From Megachile rotundata (taxonomy: Eukaryota > Arthropoda > Insecta > Hymenoptera > Megachilidae): DNA of 64,000 nucleotides. Under the pieces are notes generated by a model. That model was not told the DNA's origin. It searched no databases and saw only the letters and a program-made list of their open reading frames with translations. The first letter of the stretch is position 1. Every line of letters begins with the position of its first letter. Shown in pieces: positions 1 to 15,300 of the stretch. The position numbers and the translations under genes are program-made. The DNA lies in contig NW_027473709.1 of assembly GCF_050947335.1 (NCBI RefSeq), forward strand, positions 104,013-168,012, in the 5' to 3' direction.

Positions 1-83
1 AAGTATAGTACTTGTCGTTCTATCGATCATATAAGCATAATATGGCTAATAATATGAGTTAGATTGATAATAATAAGAGTAAT
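1..83 (+). repeat. Representative satellite monomer
   Basis: One complete 83-bp unit, given as the phase reference for this annotation. It differs from the commonest type by 'tagtacttg' in place of 'tagtaattg'; that rare variant recurs at 3486, 9129, 44236, 53364 and 59007 and helps in aligning blocks. It contains an ATCGAT (ClaI-type) palindrome at 22-27, kept in nearly all monomers. It also contains two near copies of ATAATATG about 13 bp apart, and a TAATAATAAGAGTAATAAG tail rich in the AAT triplet, hinting that the monomer grew from simpler sequence. Confidence 0.95.
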
Positions 84-186
84 AAGTATAGTAATTGTCG
101 TTCTATCGATCATTTAAGCATAATATGGGTAATAATATGAGTCAGATTGATAATAATAACAGTAATAAGTATAGTAATAGTCGTTC

Positions 187-194
187 TATCGATA
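187..194. promoter_or_regulatory. Example of a TATCGATA motif in the satellite
   Basis: Monomers with 'tatcgataatataagc' instead of 'tatcgatcat' contain the 8-bp palindrome TATCGATA, identical to the insect DRE core bound by DREF, with CGATA also the BEAF-32 core. It recurs hundreds to thousands of bases apart throughout the array. Whether any protein binds it here is unknown; it is one substitution from the general ATCGAT motif and could be coincidental. This entry is one example. Confidence 0.3.
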
Positions 195-3100
195 ATATAA
201 GCATAATATGGCTAATAATATGAGTTAGATTGATAATACTAAGAGTAGTGAGTATAGTAGTTCTCGTTCTATCGATCATATAAGCATAATATGGCTAATA
301 ATATGAGTTAGATTGATAATAATAAGAGTAATAAGTATAGTAATTGTCGTTCTATCGATCATATCGGCATAATATGGTTAATAATATGAGTTAGATTCAT
401 AATAATAAGAGTAATAAGTATAGTAATTGTCGTTCTATCGATCATATAAGCATAATATGGCTAATAATATGAGTTAGATTGATAATACTAAGAGTAGTGA
501 GTATAGTAATTCTCGTTCTATCGATCATATAAGCATAATATGGCTAATAATAAGAGTTAGATTGATAATACTAAGAGTAGTGAGTATAGTAATTCTCGTT
601 CTATCGATCATATATGCATAATATGGCTAATAATATGAGTTAGATTGATAATAATAAGAGTAATAACTACAGTAATTGTCGTTCTATCGATCATATAAGC
701 ATAATAAGGCTAATAATATGAGTTAGATTGATAATAATAAGAGTAATGAGTATAGTAATTGTAGTTCTATCGATCATTTAAGCATAATATGGCTAATAAT
801 ATGAGTTAGATTGATAATAATAAGAGTAATGAGTATAGTAATTGTAGTTCTATCGATCATATCTGCATAATATGGTTAATAATATGAGTGAGATTGATAA
901 TAATAAGCGTAGTAAGTATAGTATTTGTCGTTCTATCGATCATATAAGCATAATATGGCTAATAATATGAGTTAGATTGATAATAATAAGAGTAATAAGT
1001 ATAGTAATTGTCGTTCTATCGATCATTTAAGCATAATATGGGTAATAATATGAGTCAGATTGATAATAATAACAGTAATAAGTATAGTAATTGTCGTTCT
1101 ATCGATAATATAAGCATAATATGGCTAATAATATGAGTTAGATTGATAATACTAAGAGTAGTGAGTATAGTAGTTCTCGTTCTATCGATCATATAAGCAT
1201 AATATGGCTAATAATATGAGTTAGATTGATAATAATAAGAGTAATAAGTATAGTAATTGTCGTTCTATCGATCATATAAGCATAATATGGCTAATAATAT
1301 GAGTTAGATTGATAATAATAACAGTAATAAGTATAGTAATTGTCGTTCTATCGATAATATAACCATAATATGGCTAGTAATATGAGTTAGATTGATAATA
1401 CTAAGAGTAGTGAGTATAGTAATTCTCGTTCTATCGATCATATAAGCATAATATGGCTAATAATATGAGATAGATTGATAATAATAAGAGTAATAACTAC
1501 AGTAATTGTCGTTCTATCGATCATATAAGCATAATAAGGCTAATAATATGAGTTAGAGTGATAATACTAAGAGTAGTGAGTATAGTAATTCTCATTCTAT
1601 CGATCATATAAGCATAATATGGCTAATAATATGAGTTAGATTGATAATAATAAGAGTAATGGGTATAGTAATTGTAGTTCTATCGATCATATAAGCAAAA
1701 TATGGCTAATAATATGAGTTAGATTGATAATAATAAGAGTAATAACTACAGTAATTGTCGTTCTATCGATCATATAAGCATAATAAGGCTAATAATATGA
1801 GTTAGAGTGATAATACTAAGAGTAGTGAGTATTGTAATTCTCATTCTATCGATCATATAAGCATAATATGGCTAATAATATGAGTTAGATTGATAATAAT
1901 AACAGTAATAAGTATAATAACTGTCGTTCTATCGATAATATAAGCATAATATGGCTAATAATATGAGTTAGATTGATAATACTAAGAGTAGTGAGTATAG
2001 TAATTGTCGCTCTATCGATCATATAAGCATAATATGGCTAATAATATGATATAGATTGACATAATAAGAGTAATAAGTATATTATTTGTCGTTCTATCGA
2101 TCATGTAAGCATAATATGGCTAATAATACGAGTTAGATTGATAATAATAAGAGTAATAAGTATAGTAATTGTCGTTCTATCGATCATTTAAGCATAATAT
2201 GGCTAATAATATGAGTTAGATTGATAATAATAACAGTAATAAGTATAGTAATTGTCGTTCTATCGATAATATAAGCATAATATGGCTAATAATATGAGTT
2301 AGATTGATAATACTAAGAGTAGTGAGTATAGTAGTTCTCGTTCCATCGATCATATAAGCATAATATGGCTAATAATATGAGCTAGATTGATAATAATAAG
2401 AGTAATAAGTATAGTAATTGTCGTTCTATCGATCATATAAGCATAATATGGCTAATAATATGAGTTAGATTGATAATACTAAGAGTAGTGAGTATAGTAA
2501 TTCTCGTTCTATCGATCATATAAGCATAATATGGCTAATAATATGAGTTAGATTGATAATAATAAGAGTAATGAGTATAGTAATTGTAGATCTATCGATC
2601 ATTTAAGCATAATATGGCTAATAATATGAGTTAGATTGATAATAATAACAGTAATAAGTATAGTGATTGTCGTTCTATCGATCATTTAAGCATAATATGG
2701 GTAATAATATGAGTCAGATTGATAATAATAACAGTAATAAGTATAGTAATTGTCGTTCTATCGATAATATAAGCATAATATAGCTAATAATATGAGTTAG
2801 ATTGATAATACTAAGAGTAGTGAGTATAGTAGTTCTCGTTCTATCGATCATATAAGCATAATATGGCTAATAATATGAGTTAGATTGATAATAATAAGAG
2901 TAATAAGTATAGTAATTGTCGTTCTATCGATCATATAAGCATAATATGGCTAATAATATGAGTTAGATTGATAATACTAAGAGTAGTGAGTATAGTAATT
3001 CTCGTTCTATCGATCATATAAGCATAATATGGCTAATAATATGAGTTAGATTGATAATAATAACAGTAATAAGTATAGTAATTGTCGTTCTATCGATAAT

Positions 3101-6100
3101 ATAAGCATAATATGGCTAATAATATGAGTTAGATTGATAATACTAAGAGTAGTGAGTATAGTAATTCTCGTTCTATCGATCATATAAGCATAATATGGCT
3201 AATAATATGAGTTAGATTGATAATAATAAGAGTAATGAGTATAGTAATTGTAGATCTATCGATCATTTAAGCATAATATGGCTAATAATATGAGTTAGAT
3301 TGATAATAATAACAGTAATAAGTATAGTAATTGTCGTTCTATCGATCATATAAGCATAATATGGCTAATAATATGAGTTAGATTGATAATATTAAGAGTA
3401 GTGAGTATAGTAATTCTCGTTCTATCGATCATATAAGCATAATATGGCTAATAATATGAGTTAGATTGATAATAATAAGAGTAGTAAGTATAGTACTTGT
3501 CGTTCTATCGATCATATAAGCATAATATGGCTAATAATATGAGTTAGATTGATAATAATAACAGTAATAAGTATAGTAATTGTCGTTCTATCGATCATTT
3601 AAGCATAATATGGGTAATAATATGAGTCAGATTGATAATAATAACAGTAATAAGTATAGTAATAGTCGTTCTATCGATAATATAAGCATAATATGGCTAA
3701 TAATATGAGTTAGATTGATAATACTAAGAGTAGTGAGTATAGTAGTTCTCGTTCTATCGATCATATAAGCATAATATGGCTAATAATATGAGTTAGATTG
3801 ATAATAATAAGAGTAATAAGTATAGTAATTGTCGTTCTATCGATCATATCGGCATAATATGGTTAATAATATGAGTTAGATTCATAATAATAAGAGTAAT
3901 AAGTATAGTAATTGTCGTTCTATCGATCATATAAGCATAATATGGCTAATAATATGAGTTAGATTGATAATACTAAGAGTAGTGAGTATAGTAATTCTCG
4001 TTCTATCGATCATATAAGCATAATATGGCTAATAATAAGAGTTAGATTGATAATACTAAGAGTAGTGAGTATAGTAATTCTCGTTCTATCGATCATATAT
4101 GCATAATATGGCTAATAATATGAGTTAGATTGATAATAATAAGAGTAATAACTACAGTAATTGTCGTTCTATCGATCATATAAGCATAATAAGGCTAATA
4201 ATATGAGTTAGATTGATAATAATAAGAGTAATGAGTATAGTAATTGTAGTTCTATCGATCATTTAAGCATAATATGGCTAATAATATGAGTTAGATTGAT
4301 AATAATAAGAGTAATGAGTATAGTAATTGTAGTTCTATCGATCATATCTGCATAATATGGTTAATAATATGAGTGAGATTGATAATAATAAGCGTAGTAA
4401 GTATAGTATTTGTCGTTCTATCGATCATATAAGCATAATATGGCTAATAATATGAGTTAGATTGATAATAATAAGAGTAATAAGTATAGTAATTGTCGTT
4501 CTATCGATCATTTAAGCATAATATGGGTAATAATATGAGTCAGATTGATAATAATAACAGTAATAAGTATAGTAATTGTCGTTCTATCGATAATATAAGC
4601 ATAATATGGCTAATAATATGAGTTAGATTGATAATACTAAGAGTAGTGAGTATAGTAGTTCTCGTTCTATCGATCATATAAGCATAATATGGCTAATAAT
4701 ATGAGTTAGATTGATAATAATAAGAGTAATAAGTATAGTAATTGTCGTTCTATCGATCATATAAGCATAATATGGCTAATAATATGAGTTAGATTGATAA
4801 TAATAACAGTAATAAGTATAGTAATTGTCGTTCTATCGATAATATAACCATAATATGGCTAGTAATATGAGTTAGATTGATAATACTAAGAGTAGTGAGT
4901 ATAGTAATTCTCGTTCTATCGATCATATAAGCATAATATGGCTAATAATATGAGATAGATTGATAATAATAAGAGTAATAACTACAGTAATTGTCGTTCT
5001 ATCGATCATATAAGCATAATAAGGCTAATAATATGAGTTAGAGTGATAATACTAAGAGTAGTGAGTATAGTAATTCTCATTCTATCGATCATATAAGCAT
5101 AATATGGCTAATAATATGAGTTAGATTGATAATAATAAGAGTAATGGGTATAGTAATTGTAGTTCTATCGATCATATAAGCAAAATATGGCTAATAATAT
5201 GAGTTAGATTGATAATAATAAGAGTAATAACTACAGTAATTGTCGTTCTATCGATCATATAAGCATAATAAGGCTAATAATATGAGTTAGAGTGATAATA
5301 CTAAGAGTAGTGAGTATTGTAATTCTCATTCTATCGATCATATAAGCATAATATGGCTAATAATATGAGTTAGATTGATAATAATAACAGTAATAAGTAT
5401 AATAACTGTCGTTCTATCGATAATATAAGCATAATATGGCTAATAATATGAGTTAGATTGATAATACTAAGAGTAGTGAGTATAGTAATTGTCGCTCTAT
5501 CGATCATATAAGCATAATATGGCTAATAATATGATATAGATTGACATAATAAGAGTAATAAGTATATTATTTGTCGTTCTATCGATCATGTAAGCATAAT
5601 ATGGCTAATAATACGAGTTAGATTGATAATAATAAGAGTAATAAGTATAGTAATTGTCGTTCTATCGATCATTTAAGCATAATATGGCTAATAATATGAG
5701 TTAGATTGATAATAATAACAGTAATAAGTATAGTAATTGTCGTTCTATCGATAATATAAGCATAATATGGCTAATAATATGAGTTAGATTGATAATACTA
5801 AGAGTAGTGAGTATAGTAGTTCTCGTTCCATCGATCATATAAGCATAATATGGCTAATAATATGAGCTAGATTGATAATAATAAGAGTAATAAGTATAGT
5901 AATTGTCGTTCTATCGATCATATAAGCATAATATGGCTAATAATATGAGTTAGATTGATAATACTAAGAGTAGTGAGTATAGTAATTCTCGTTCTATCGA
6001 TCATATAAGCATAATATGGCTAATAATATGAGTTAGATTGATAATAATAAGAGTAATGAGTATAGTAATTGTAGATCTATCGATCATTTAAGCATAATAT

Positions 6101-6714
6101 GGCTAATAATATGAGTTAGATTGATAATAATAACAGTAATAAGTATAGTGATTGTCGTTCTATCGATCATTTAAGCATAATATGGGTAATAATATGAGTC
6201 AGATTGATAATAATAACAGTAATAAGTATAGTAATTGTCGTTCTATCGATAATATAAGCATAATATAGCTAATAATATGAGTTAGATTGATAATACTAAG
6301 AGTAGTGAGTATAGTAGTTCTCGTTCTATCGATCATATAAGCATAATATGGCTAATAATATGAGTTAGATTGATAATAATAAGAGTAATAAGTATAGTAA
6401 TTGTCGTTCTATCGATCATATAAGCATAATATGGCTAATAATATGAGTTAGATTGATAATACTAAGAGTAGTGAGTATAGTAATTCTCGTTCTATCGATC
6501 ATATAAGCATAATATGGCTAATAATATGAGTTAGATTGATAATAATAACAGTAATAAGTATAGTAATTGTCGTTCTATCGATAATATAAGCATAATATGG
6601 CTAATAATATGAGTTAGATTGATAATACTAAGAGTAGTGAGTATAGTAATTCTCGTTCTATCGATCATATAAGCATAATATGGCTAATAATATGAGTTAG
6701 ATTGATAATAATAA

Positions 6715-7710
6715 GAGTAATGAGTATAGTAATTGTAGATCTATCGATCATTTAAGCATAATATGGCTAATAATATGAGTTAGATTGATAATAATAACAG
6801 TAATAAGTATAGTAATTGTCGTTCTATCGATCATTTAAGCATAATATGGGTAATAATATGAGTCAGATTGATAATAATAACAGTAATAAGTATAGTAATT
6901 GTCGTTCTATCGATAATATAAGCATAATATAGCTAATAATATGAGTTAGATTGATAATACTAAGAGTAGTGAGTATAGTAGTTCTCGTTCTATCGATCAT
7001 ATAAGCATAATATGGCTAATAATATGAGTTAGATTGATAATAATAAGAGTAATAAGTATAGTAATTGTCGTTCTATCGATAATATAAGCATAATATGGCT
7101 AATAATATGAGTTAGATTGATAATATTAAGAGTAGTGAGTATAGTAATTCTCGTTCTATCGATCATATAAGCATAATATGGCTAATAATATTAGTTAGAT
7201 TGATAATAATAAGAGTAATGAGTATAGTAATTGTAGATCTATCGATCATTTAAGCATAATATGGCTAATAATATGAGTTAGATTGATAATAATAACAGTA
7301 ATAAGTATAGTAATTGTCGTTCTATCGATCATTTAAGCATAATATGGGTAATAATATGAGACAGATTGATAATAATAACAGTAATAAGTATAGTAATTGT
7401 CGTTCTATCGATAATATAAGCATAATATAGCTAATAATATGAGTTAGATTGATAATACTAAGAGTAGTGAGTATAGTAGTTCTCGTTCTATCGATCATAT
7501 AAGCATAATATGGCTAATAATATGAGTTAGATTGATAATAATAAGAGTAATAAGTATAGTAATTGTCGTTCTATCGATCATATAAGCATAATATGGCTAA
7601 TAATATGAGTTAGATTGATAATATTAAGAGTAGTGAGTATAGTAATTCTCGTTCTATCGATCATATAAGCATAATATGGCTAATAATATGAGTTAGATTG
7701 ATAATAATAA
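6715..7710 (+). repeat. 498-bp six-monomer higher-order repeat
   Basis: The 'gagtaatgag' monomer start recurs at 6715, 7213 and 7711, exactly 498 bp (6 x 83) apart. Each 498-bp unit has the same order of six variants: gtagatct/tttaag; gggtaataat/gtcag (gacag in one copy); tcgataatataagc/tagcta; tagttctcg; plain agtaataag; tagtaattctcg. This is the clearest small HOR. The same six-variant order recurs elsewhere in the array, but interrupted. The preceding interval, from 6051 to 6715, is 664 bp (8 monomers), so the six-monomer rhythm is local. Confidence 0.8.
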
Positions 7711-10450
7711 GAGTAATGAGTATAGTAATTGTAGATCTATCGATCATTTAAGCATAATATGGCTAGTAATATGAGTTAGATTGATAATAATAAGAGTAAT
7801 AAGTATAGTAATTGTCGTTCTATCGATCATTTAAGCATAATATGGGTAATAATATGAGTCAGATTGATAATAATAACAGTAATAAGTATAGTAATTGTCG
7901 TTCTATCGATAATACAAGCATAATATGGCTAATAATATGAGTTAGATTGATAATACTAAGAGTAGTGAGTATAGTAGTTCTCGTTCTATCGATCATATAA
8001 GCATAATATGGCTAATAATATGAGTTAGATTGATAATAATAAGAGTAATGGGTATAGTAATTGTAGATCTATCGATCATATAAGCATAATATGGCTAATA
8101 ATATGAGTTAGATTGATAATAATAAGAGTAATAAGTATAGTAATTGTCGTTCTATCGATCATTTAAGCATAATATGGGTAATAATATGAGTCAGATTGAT
8201 AATAATAACAGTAATAAGTATAGTAATAGTCGTTCTATCGATAATATAAGCATAATATGGCTAATAATATGAGTTAGATTGATAATACTAAGAGTAGTGA
8301 GTATAGTAGTTCTCGTTCTATCGATCATATAAGCATAATATGGCTAATAATATGAGTTAGATTGATAATAATAAGAGTAATAAGTATAGTAATTGTCGTT
8401 CTATCGATCATATCGGCATAATATGGTTAATAATATGAGTTAGATTCATAATAATAAGAGTAATAAGTATAGTAATTGTCGTTCTATCGATCATATAAGC
8501 ATAATATGGCTAATAATATGAGTTAGATTGATAATACTAAGAGTAGTGAGTATAGTAATTCTCGTTCTATCGATCATATAAGCATAATATGGCTAATAAT
8601 ATGAGTTAGATTGATAATATTAAGAGTAGTGAGTATAGTAATTCTCGTTCTATCGATCATATAAGCATAATATGGGTAATAATATGAGTCAGATTGATAA
8701 TAATAACAGTAATAAGTATAGTAATAGTCGTTCTATCGATAATATAAGCATAATATGGCTAATAATATGAGTTAGAGTGATAAGACTAAGAGTAGTGAGT
8801 ATAGTAATTCTCATTCTATCGATCATATAAGCATAATATGGCTAATAATATGAGTTAGATTGATAATAATAAGAGTAATGAGTATAGTAATTGTAGATCT
8901 ATCGATCATTTAAGCATAATATGGCTAGTAATATGAGTTAGATTGATAATAATAAGAGTAATAAGTATAGTAATTGTCGTTCTATCGATCATATAAGCAT
9001 AATATGGCTAATAATATGAGTTAGATTGATAATATTAAGAGTAGTGAGTATAGTAATTCTCGTTCTATCGATCATATAAGCATAATATGGCTAATAATAT
9101 GAGTTAGATTGATAATAATAAGAGTAGTAAGTATAGTACTTGTCGTTCTATCGATCATATAAGCATAATATGGCTAATAATATGAGTTAGATTGATAATA
9201 ATAAGAGTAATAAGTATAGTAATTGTCGTTCTATCGATCATTTAAGCATAATATGGGTAATAATATGAGTCAGATTGATAATAATAACAGTAATAAGTAT
9301 AGTAATAGTCGTTCTATCGATAATATAAGCATAATATGGCTAATAATATGAGTTAGATTGATAATACTAAGAGTAGTGAGTATAGTAGTTCTCGTTCTAT
9401 CGATCATATAAGCATAATATGGCTAATAATATGAGTTAGATTGATAATAATAAGAGTAATAAGTATAGTAATTGTCGTTCTATCGATCATATCGGCATAA
9501 TATGGTTAATAATATGAGTTAGATTCATAATAATAAGAGTAATAAGTATAGTAATTGTCGTTCTATCGATCATATAAGCATAATATGGCTAATAATATGA
9601 GTTAGATTGATAATACTAAGAGTAGTGAGTATAGTAATTCTCGTTCTATCGATCATATAAGCATAATATGGCTAATAATATGAGTTATATTGATAGTAAT
9701 AAGAGTAATAAGTATAGTAATTGTCGTTCTATCGATCATATAAGCATAATAAGGCTAATAATATGAGTTAGAGTGATAATACTAAGAGTAGTGAGTATAG
9801 TAATTCTCATTCTATCGATCATATAAGCATAATATGGCTAATAATATGAGTTAGATTGATAATAATAAGAGTAATGAGTATAGTAATTGTAGTTCTATCG
9901 ATCATATCGGCATAATATGGTGAATAATATGAGTTAGATTCATAATAATAAGAGTAATACGTGTAGTAATTGTCGTTCTATCGATCATATAAGCATAATA
10001 TGGCTAATAATATGAGTTAGATTGATAATAATAAGAGTAGTAAGTATAGTATTTGTCGTTCTATCGATCATATAAGCATAATATGGCTAATAATATGAGT
10101 TAGATTGATAATAATAAGAGTAATAAGTATAGTAATTGTCGTTCTATCGATCATTTAAGCATAATATGGGTAATAATATGAGTCAGATTGATAATAATAA
10201 CAGTAATAAGTATAGTAATTGTCGTTCTATCGATAATATAAGCATAATATGGCTAATAATATGAGTTAGATTGATAATACTAAGAGTAGTGAGTATAGTA
10301 GTTCTCGTTCTATCGATCATATAAGCATAATATGGCTAATAATATGAGTTAGATTGATAATAATAAGAGTAATAAGTATTGTAATTGTCGTTCTATCGAT
10401 CATATAAGCATAATATAGCTAATAATATGAGTTAGATTGATAATAATAAC

Positions 10451-12363
10451 AGTAATAAGTATAGTAATTGTCGTTCTATCGATAATATAACCATAATATG
10501 GCTAGTAATATGAGTTAGATTGATAATACTAAGAGTAGTGAGTATAGTAATTCTCGTTCTATCGATCATATAAGCATAATATGGCTAATAATATGAGATA
10601 GATTGATAATAATAAGAGTAATAACTACAGTAATTGTCGTTCTATCGATCCTATAAGCATAATAAGGCTAATAATATGAGTTAGAGTGATAATACTAAGA
10701 GTAGTGAGTATAGTAATTCTCATTCTATCGATCATATAAGCATAATATGGCTAATAATATGAGTTAGATTGATAATAATAAGAGTAATGGGTATAGTAAT
10801 TGTAGTTCTATCGATCATATAAGCAAAATATGGCTAATAATATGAGTTAGATTGATAATAATAAGAGTAATAACTACAGTAATTGTCGTTCTATCGATCA
10901 TATAAGCATAATAAGGCTAATAATATGAGTTAGAGTGATAATACTAAGAGTAGTGAGTATTGTAATTCTCATTCTATCGATCATATAAGCATAATATGGC
11001 TAATAATATGAGTTAGATTGATAATAATAACAGTAATAAGTATAATAACTGTCGTTCTATCGATAATATAAGCATAATATGGCTAATAATATGAGTTAGA
11101 TTGATAATACTAAGAGTAGTGAGTATAGTAATTGTCGCTCTATCGATCATATAAGCATAATATGGCTAATAATATGATATAGATTGATAATAATAAGAGT
11201 AATAAGTATATTATTTGTCGTTCTATCGATCATGTAAGCATAATATGGCTAATAATACGAGTTAGATTGATAATAATAAGAGTAATAAGTATAGTAATTG
11301 TCGTTCTATCGATCATTTAAGCATAATATGGCTAATAATATGAGTTAGATTGATAATAATAACAGTAATAAGTATAGTAATTGTCGTTCTATCGATAATA
11401 TAAGCATAATATGGCTAATAATATGAGTTAGATTGATAATACTAAGAGTAGTGAGTATAGTAGTTCTCGTTCCATCGATCATATAAGCATAATATGGCTA
11501 ATAATATGAGCTAGATTGATAATAATAAGAGTAATAAGTATAGTAATTGTCGTTCTATCGATCATATAAGCATAATATGGCTAATAATATGAGTTAGATT
11601 GATAATACTAAGAGTAGTGAGTATAGTAATTCTCGTTCTATCGATCATATAAGCATAATATGGCTAATAATATGAGTTAGATTGATAATAATAAGAGTAA
11701 TGAGTATAGTAATTGTAGATCTATCGATCATTTAAGCATAATATGGCTAATAATATGAGTTAGATTGATAATAATAACAGTAATAAGTATAGTGATTGTC
11801 GTTCTATCGATCATTTAAGCATAATATGGGTAATAATATGAGTCAGATTGATAATAATAACAGTAATAAGTATAGTAATTGTCGTTCTATCGATAATATA
11901 AGCATAATATAGCTAATAATATGAGTTAGATTGATAATACTAAGAGTAGTGAGTATAGTAGTTCTCGTTCTATCGATCATATAAGCATAATATGGCTAAT
12001 AATATGAGTTAGATTGATAATAATAAGAGTAATAAGTATAGTAATTGTCGTTCTATCGATCATATAAGCATAATATGGCTAATAATATGAGTTAGATTGA
12101 TAATACTAAGAGTAGTGAGTATAGTAATTCTCGTTCTATCGATCATATAAGCATAATATGGCTAATAATATGAGTTAGATTGATAATAATAACAGTAATA
12201 AGTATAGTAATTGTCGTTCTATCGATAATATAAGCATAATATGGCTAATAATATGAGTTAGATTGATAATACTAAGAGTAGTGAGTATAGTAATTCTCGT
12301 TCTATCGATCATATTAGCATAATATGGCTAATAATATGAGTTAGATTGATAATAATAAGAGTA
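10451..12363 (+). repeat. 1.9-kb direct repeat, left copy (offset 6723 bp)
   Basis: This stretch matches 17174-19086 at a constant offset of 6723 bp (81 monomers). Markers include 'cgatcctata' at 10651 versus 17374, the 'tatattatttg'/'catgtaag'/'ataatacgag' monomers, and the 'gagctagattg' monomer. One substitution was noticed ('atattagc' at about 12315). The match starts after a c/g difference at 10450/17173 and ends at 12364/19087. A third copy lies at 60329-62241. These repeats flank the segment missing from the right-hand block (see findings). Confidence 0.85.
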
Positions 12364-15300
12364 GTAAGTATAGTATTTGTCGTTCTATCGATCATATAAG
12401 CATAATATGGCTAATAATATGAGTTAGATTGATAATAATAAGAGTAATAAGTATAGTAATTGTCGTTCTATCGATCATTTAAGCATAATATGGGTAATAA
12501 TATGAGTCAGATTGATAATAATAACAGTAATAAGTATAGTAATAGTCGTTCTATCGATAATATAAGCATAATATGGCTAATAATATGAGTTAGATTGATA
12601 ATACTAAGAGTAGTGAGTATAGTAGTTCTCGTTCTATCGATCATATAAGCATAATATGGCTAATAATATGAGTTAGATTGATAATAATAAGAGTAATAAG
12701 TATAGTTATTGTCGTTCTATCGATCATATAAGCATAATATGGCTAATAATATGAGTTAGATTGATAATAATAAGAGTAATGAGTATAGTAATTGTAGATC
12801 TATCGATAATATAAGCATAATATGGCTAATAATATGAGTTAGATTGATAATACTAAGAGTAGTGAGTATAGTAGTTCTCGTTCCATCGATCATATAAGCA
12901 TAATATGGCTAATAATATGAGTTAGATTGATAATAATAAGAGTAATAAGTATAGTAATTGTCGTTCTATCGATCATATAAGCATAATATGGCTAATAATA
13001 TGAGTTAGATTGATAATACTAAGAGTAGTGAGTATAGTAATTCTCGTTCTATCGATCATATATGCATAATATGGCTAATAATATGAGTTAGATTGATAAT
13101 AATAAGAGTAATAACTACAGTAATTGTCGTTCTATCGATCATATAAGCATAATAAGGCTAATAATATGAGTTAGAGTGATAATACTAAGAGTAGTGAGTA
13201 TAGTAATTCTCATTCTATCGATCATATAAGCATAATATGGCTAATAATATGAGTTAGATTGATAATAATAAGAGTAATGAGTATAGTAATTGTAGTTCTA
13301 TCGATCATTTAAGCATAATATGGCTAATAATACGAGTTAGATTGATAATAATAAGAGTAATAAGTATAGTAATTGTCGGTCTATCGATAATATAAGCATA
13401 ATATGGCTAATAATATGAGTTAGATTGATAATACTAAGAGTAGTGAGTATTGTAATTCTCATTCTATCGATCATATAAGCATAATATGGCTAATAATATG
13501 AGTTAGATTGATAATAATAACAGTAATAAGTATAATAACTGTCGTTCTATCGATCATATAAGCATAATATGGCTAATAATATGAGTTAGATTGATAATAA
13601 TAACAGTAATAAGTATAGTAATTGTCGTTCTATCGATAATATAACCATAATATGGCTAGTAATATGAGTTAGATTGATAATACTAAGAGTAGTGAGTATA
13701 GTAATTCTCGTTCTATCGATCATATAAGCATAATATGGCTAATAATATGAGTTAGATTGATAATAATAAGAGTAATGAGTATAGTAATTGTAGATCTATC
13801 GATCATTTAAGCATAATATGGCTAGTAATATGAGTTAGATTGATAATAATAACAGTAATAAGTATAGTAATTGTCGTTCTATCGATCATTTAAGCATAAT
13901 ATGGGTAATAATATGAGTCAGATTGATAATAATAACAGTAATAAGTATAGTAATTGTCGTTCTATCGATAATATAAGCATAATATGGCTAATAATATGAG
14001 TTAGATTGATAATACTAAGAGTAGTGAGTATAGTAGTTCTCGTTCCATCGATCATATAAGCATAATATGGCTAATAATATGAGTTAGATTGATAATAATA
14101 AGAGTAATAAGTATAGTAATTGTCGTTCTATCGATCATATAAGCATAATATGGCTAATAATATGAGTTAGATTGATAATACTAAGAGTAGTGAGTATAGT
14201 AATTCTCGTTCTATCGATCATATAAGCATAATATGGCTAATAATATGAGTTAGATTGATAATAATAAGAGTAATGAGTATAGTAATTGTAGATCTATCGA
14301 TCATTTAAGCATAATATGGCTAATAATATGAGTTAGATTGATAATAATAACAGTAATAAGTATAGTAATTGTCGTTCTATCGATCATTTAAGCATAATAT
14401 GGGTAATAATATGAGTCAGATTGATAATAATAACAGTAATAAGTATAGTAATTGTCGTTCTATCGATAATATAAGCATAATATAGCTAATAATATGAGTT
14501 AGATTGATAATACTAAGAGTAGTGAGTATAGTAGTTCCCGTTCTATCGATCATATAAGCATAATATGGCTAATAATATGAGTTAGATTGATAATAATAAG
14601 AGTAATGGGTATAGTAATTGTAGATCTATCGATCATTTAAGCATAATATGGCTAATAATATGAGTTAGATTGATAATAATAACAGTAATAAGTATAGTAA
14701 TTGTCGTTCTATCGATAATATAACCATAATGTGGCTAGTAATATGAGTTAGATTGATAATACTAAGAGTAGTGAGTAGAGTAATTCTCGTTCTATCGATC
14801 ATATAAGCATAATATGGCTAATAATATGAGTTAGATTGATAATAATAAGAGTAATAACTACAGTAGTTGTCGTTCTATCGATCATATTAGCATAATAAGG
14901 CTAATAATATGAGTTAGAGTGATAATACTGAGAGCAGTGAGTATAGTAATTCTCATTCTATCGATCATATAAGCATAATATGGCTAATAATATGAGTTAG
15001 ATTGATAATAATAAGAGTAGTGGGTATAGTAATTGTAGTTCTATCGATCATATAAGCAAAATATGGCTAATAATATGAGTTAGATTGATAATAATAAGAG
15101 TAATAACTACAGTAATTGTCGTTCTATCGATCATATAAGCATAATAAGGCTAATAATATGAGTTAGAGTGATAATACTAAGAGTAGTGAGTATTGTAATT
15201 CTCATTCTATCGATCATATAAGCATAATAAGGCTAATAATATGAGTTAGATTGATAATAATAAGAGTAATGAGTATAGTAATTGTAGTTCTATCGATCAT

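Larger units (their letters stand above)
1..6825 (+). repeat. 3485-bp higher-order repeat, two tandem copies
   Basis: The block from 1 restarts at 3486, an offset of 3485 bp, which is 42 monomers minus one base. The missing base is a one-base deletion within the unit at about 2058 ('gattgacataataag' instead of 'gattgataataataag'), shared by the second copy at about 5543. Rare variants line up, for example 'agtaatagtcg' just before 181 and 3666, 'tatattatttg' near 2077 and 5562, and the 'gtgattgtcg' and 'cgttccatcg' monomers. The match runs to about 3340 versus 6825. There the second copy continues with a 'tttaagcataatatgggta' monomer instead of 'atataag'. The first 2781 bases recur again at 44236-47016 and 53364-56144. 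Confidence 0.88.
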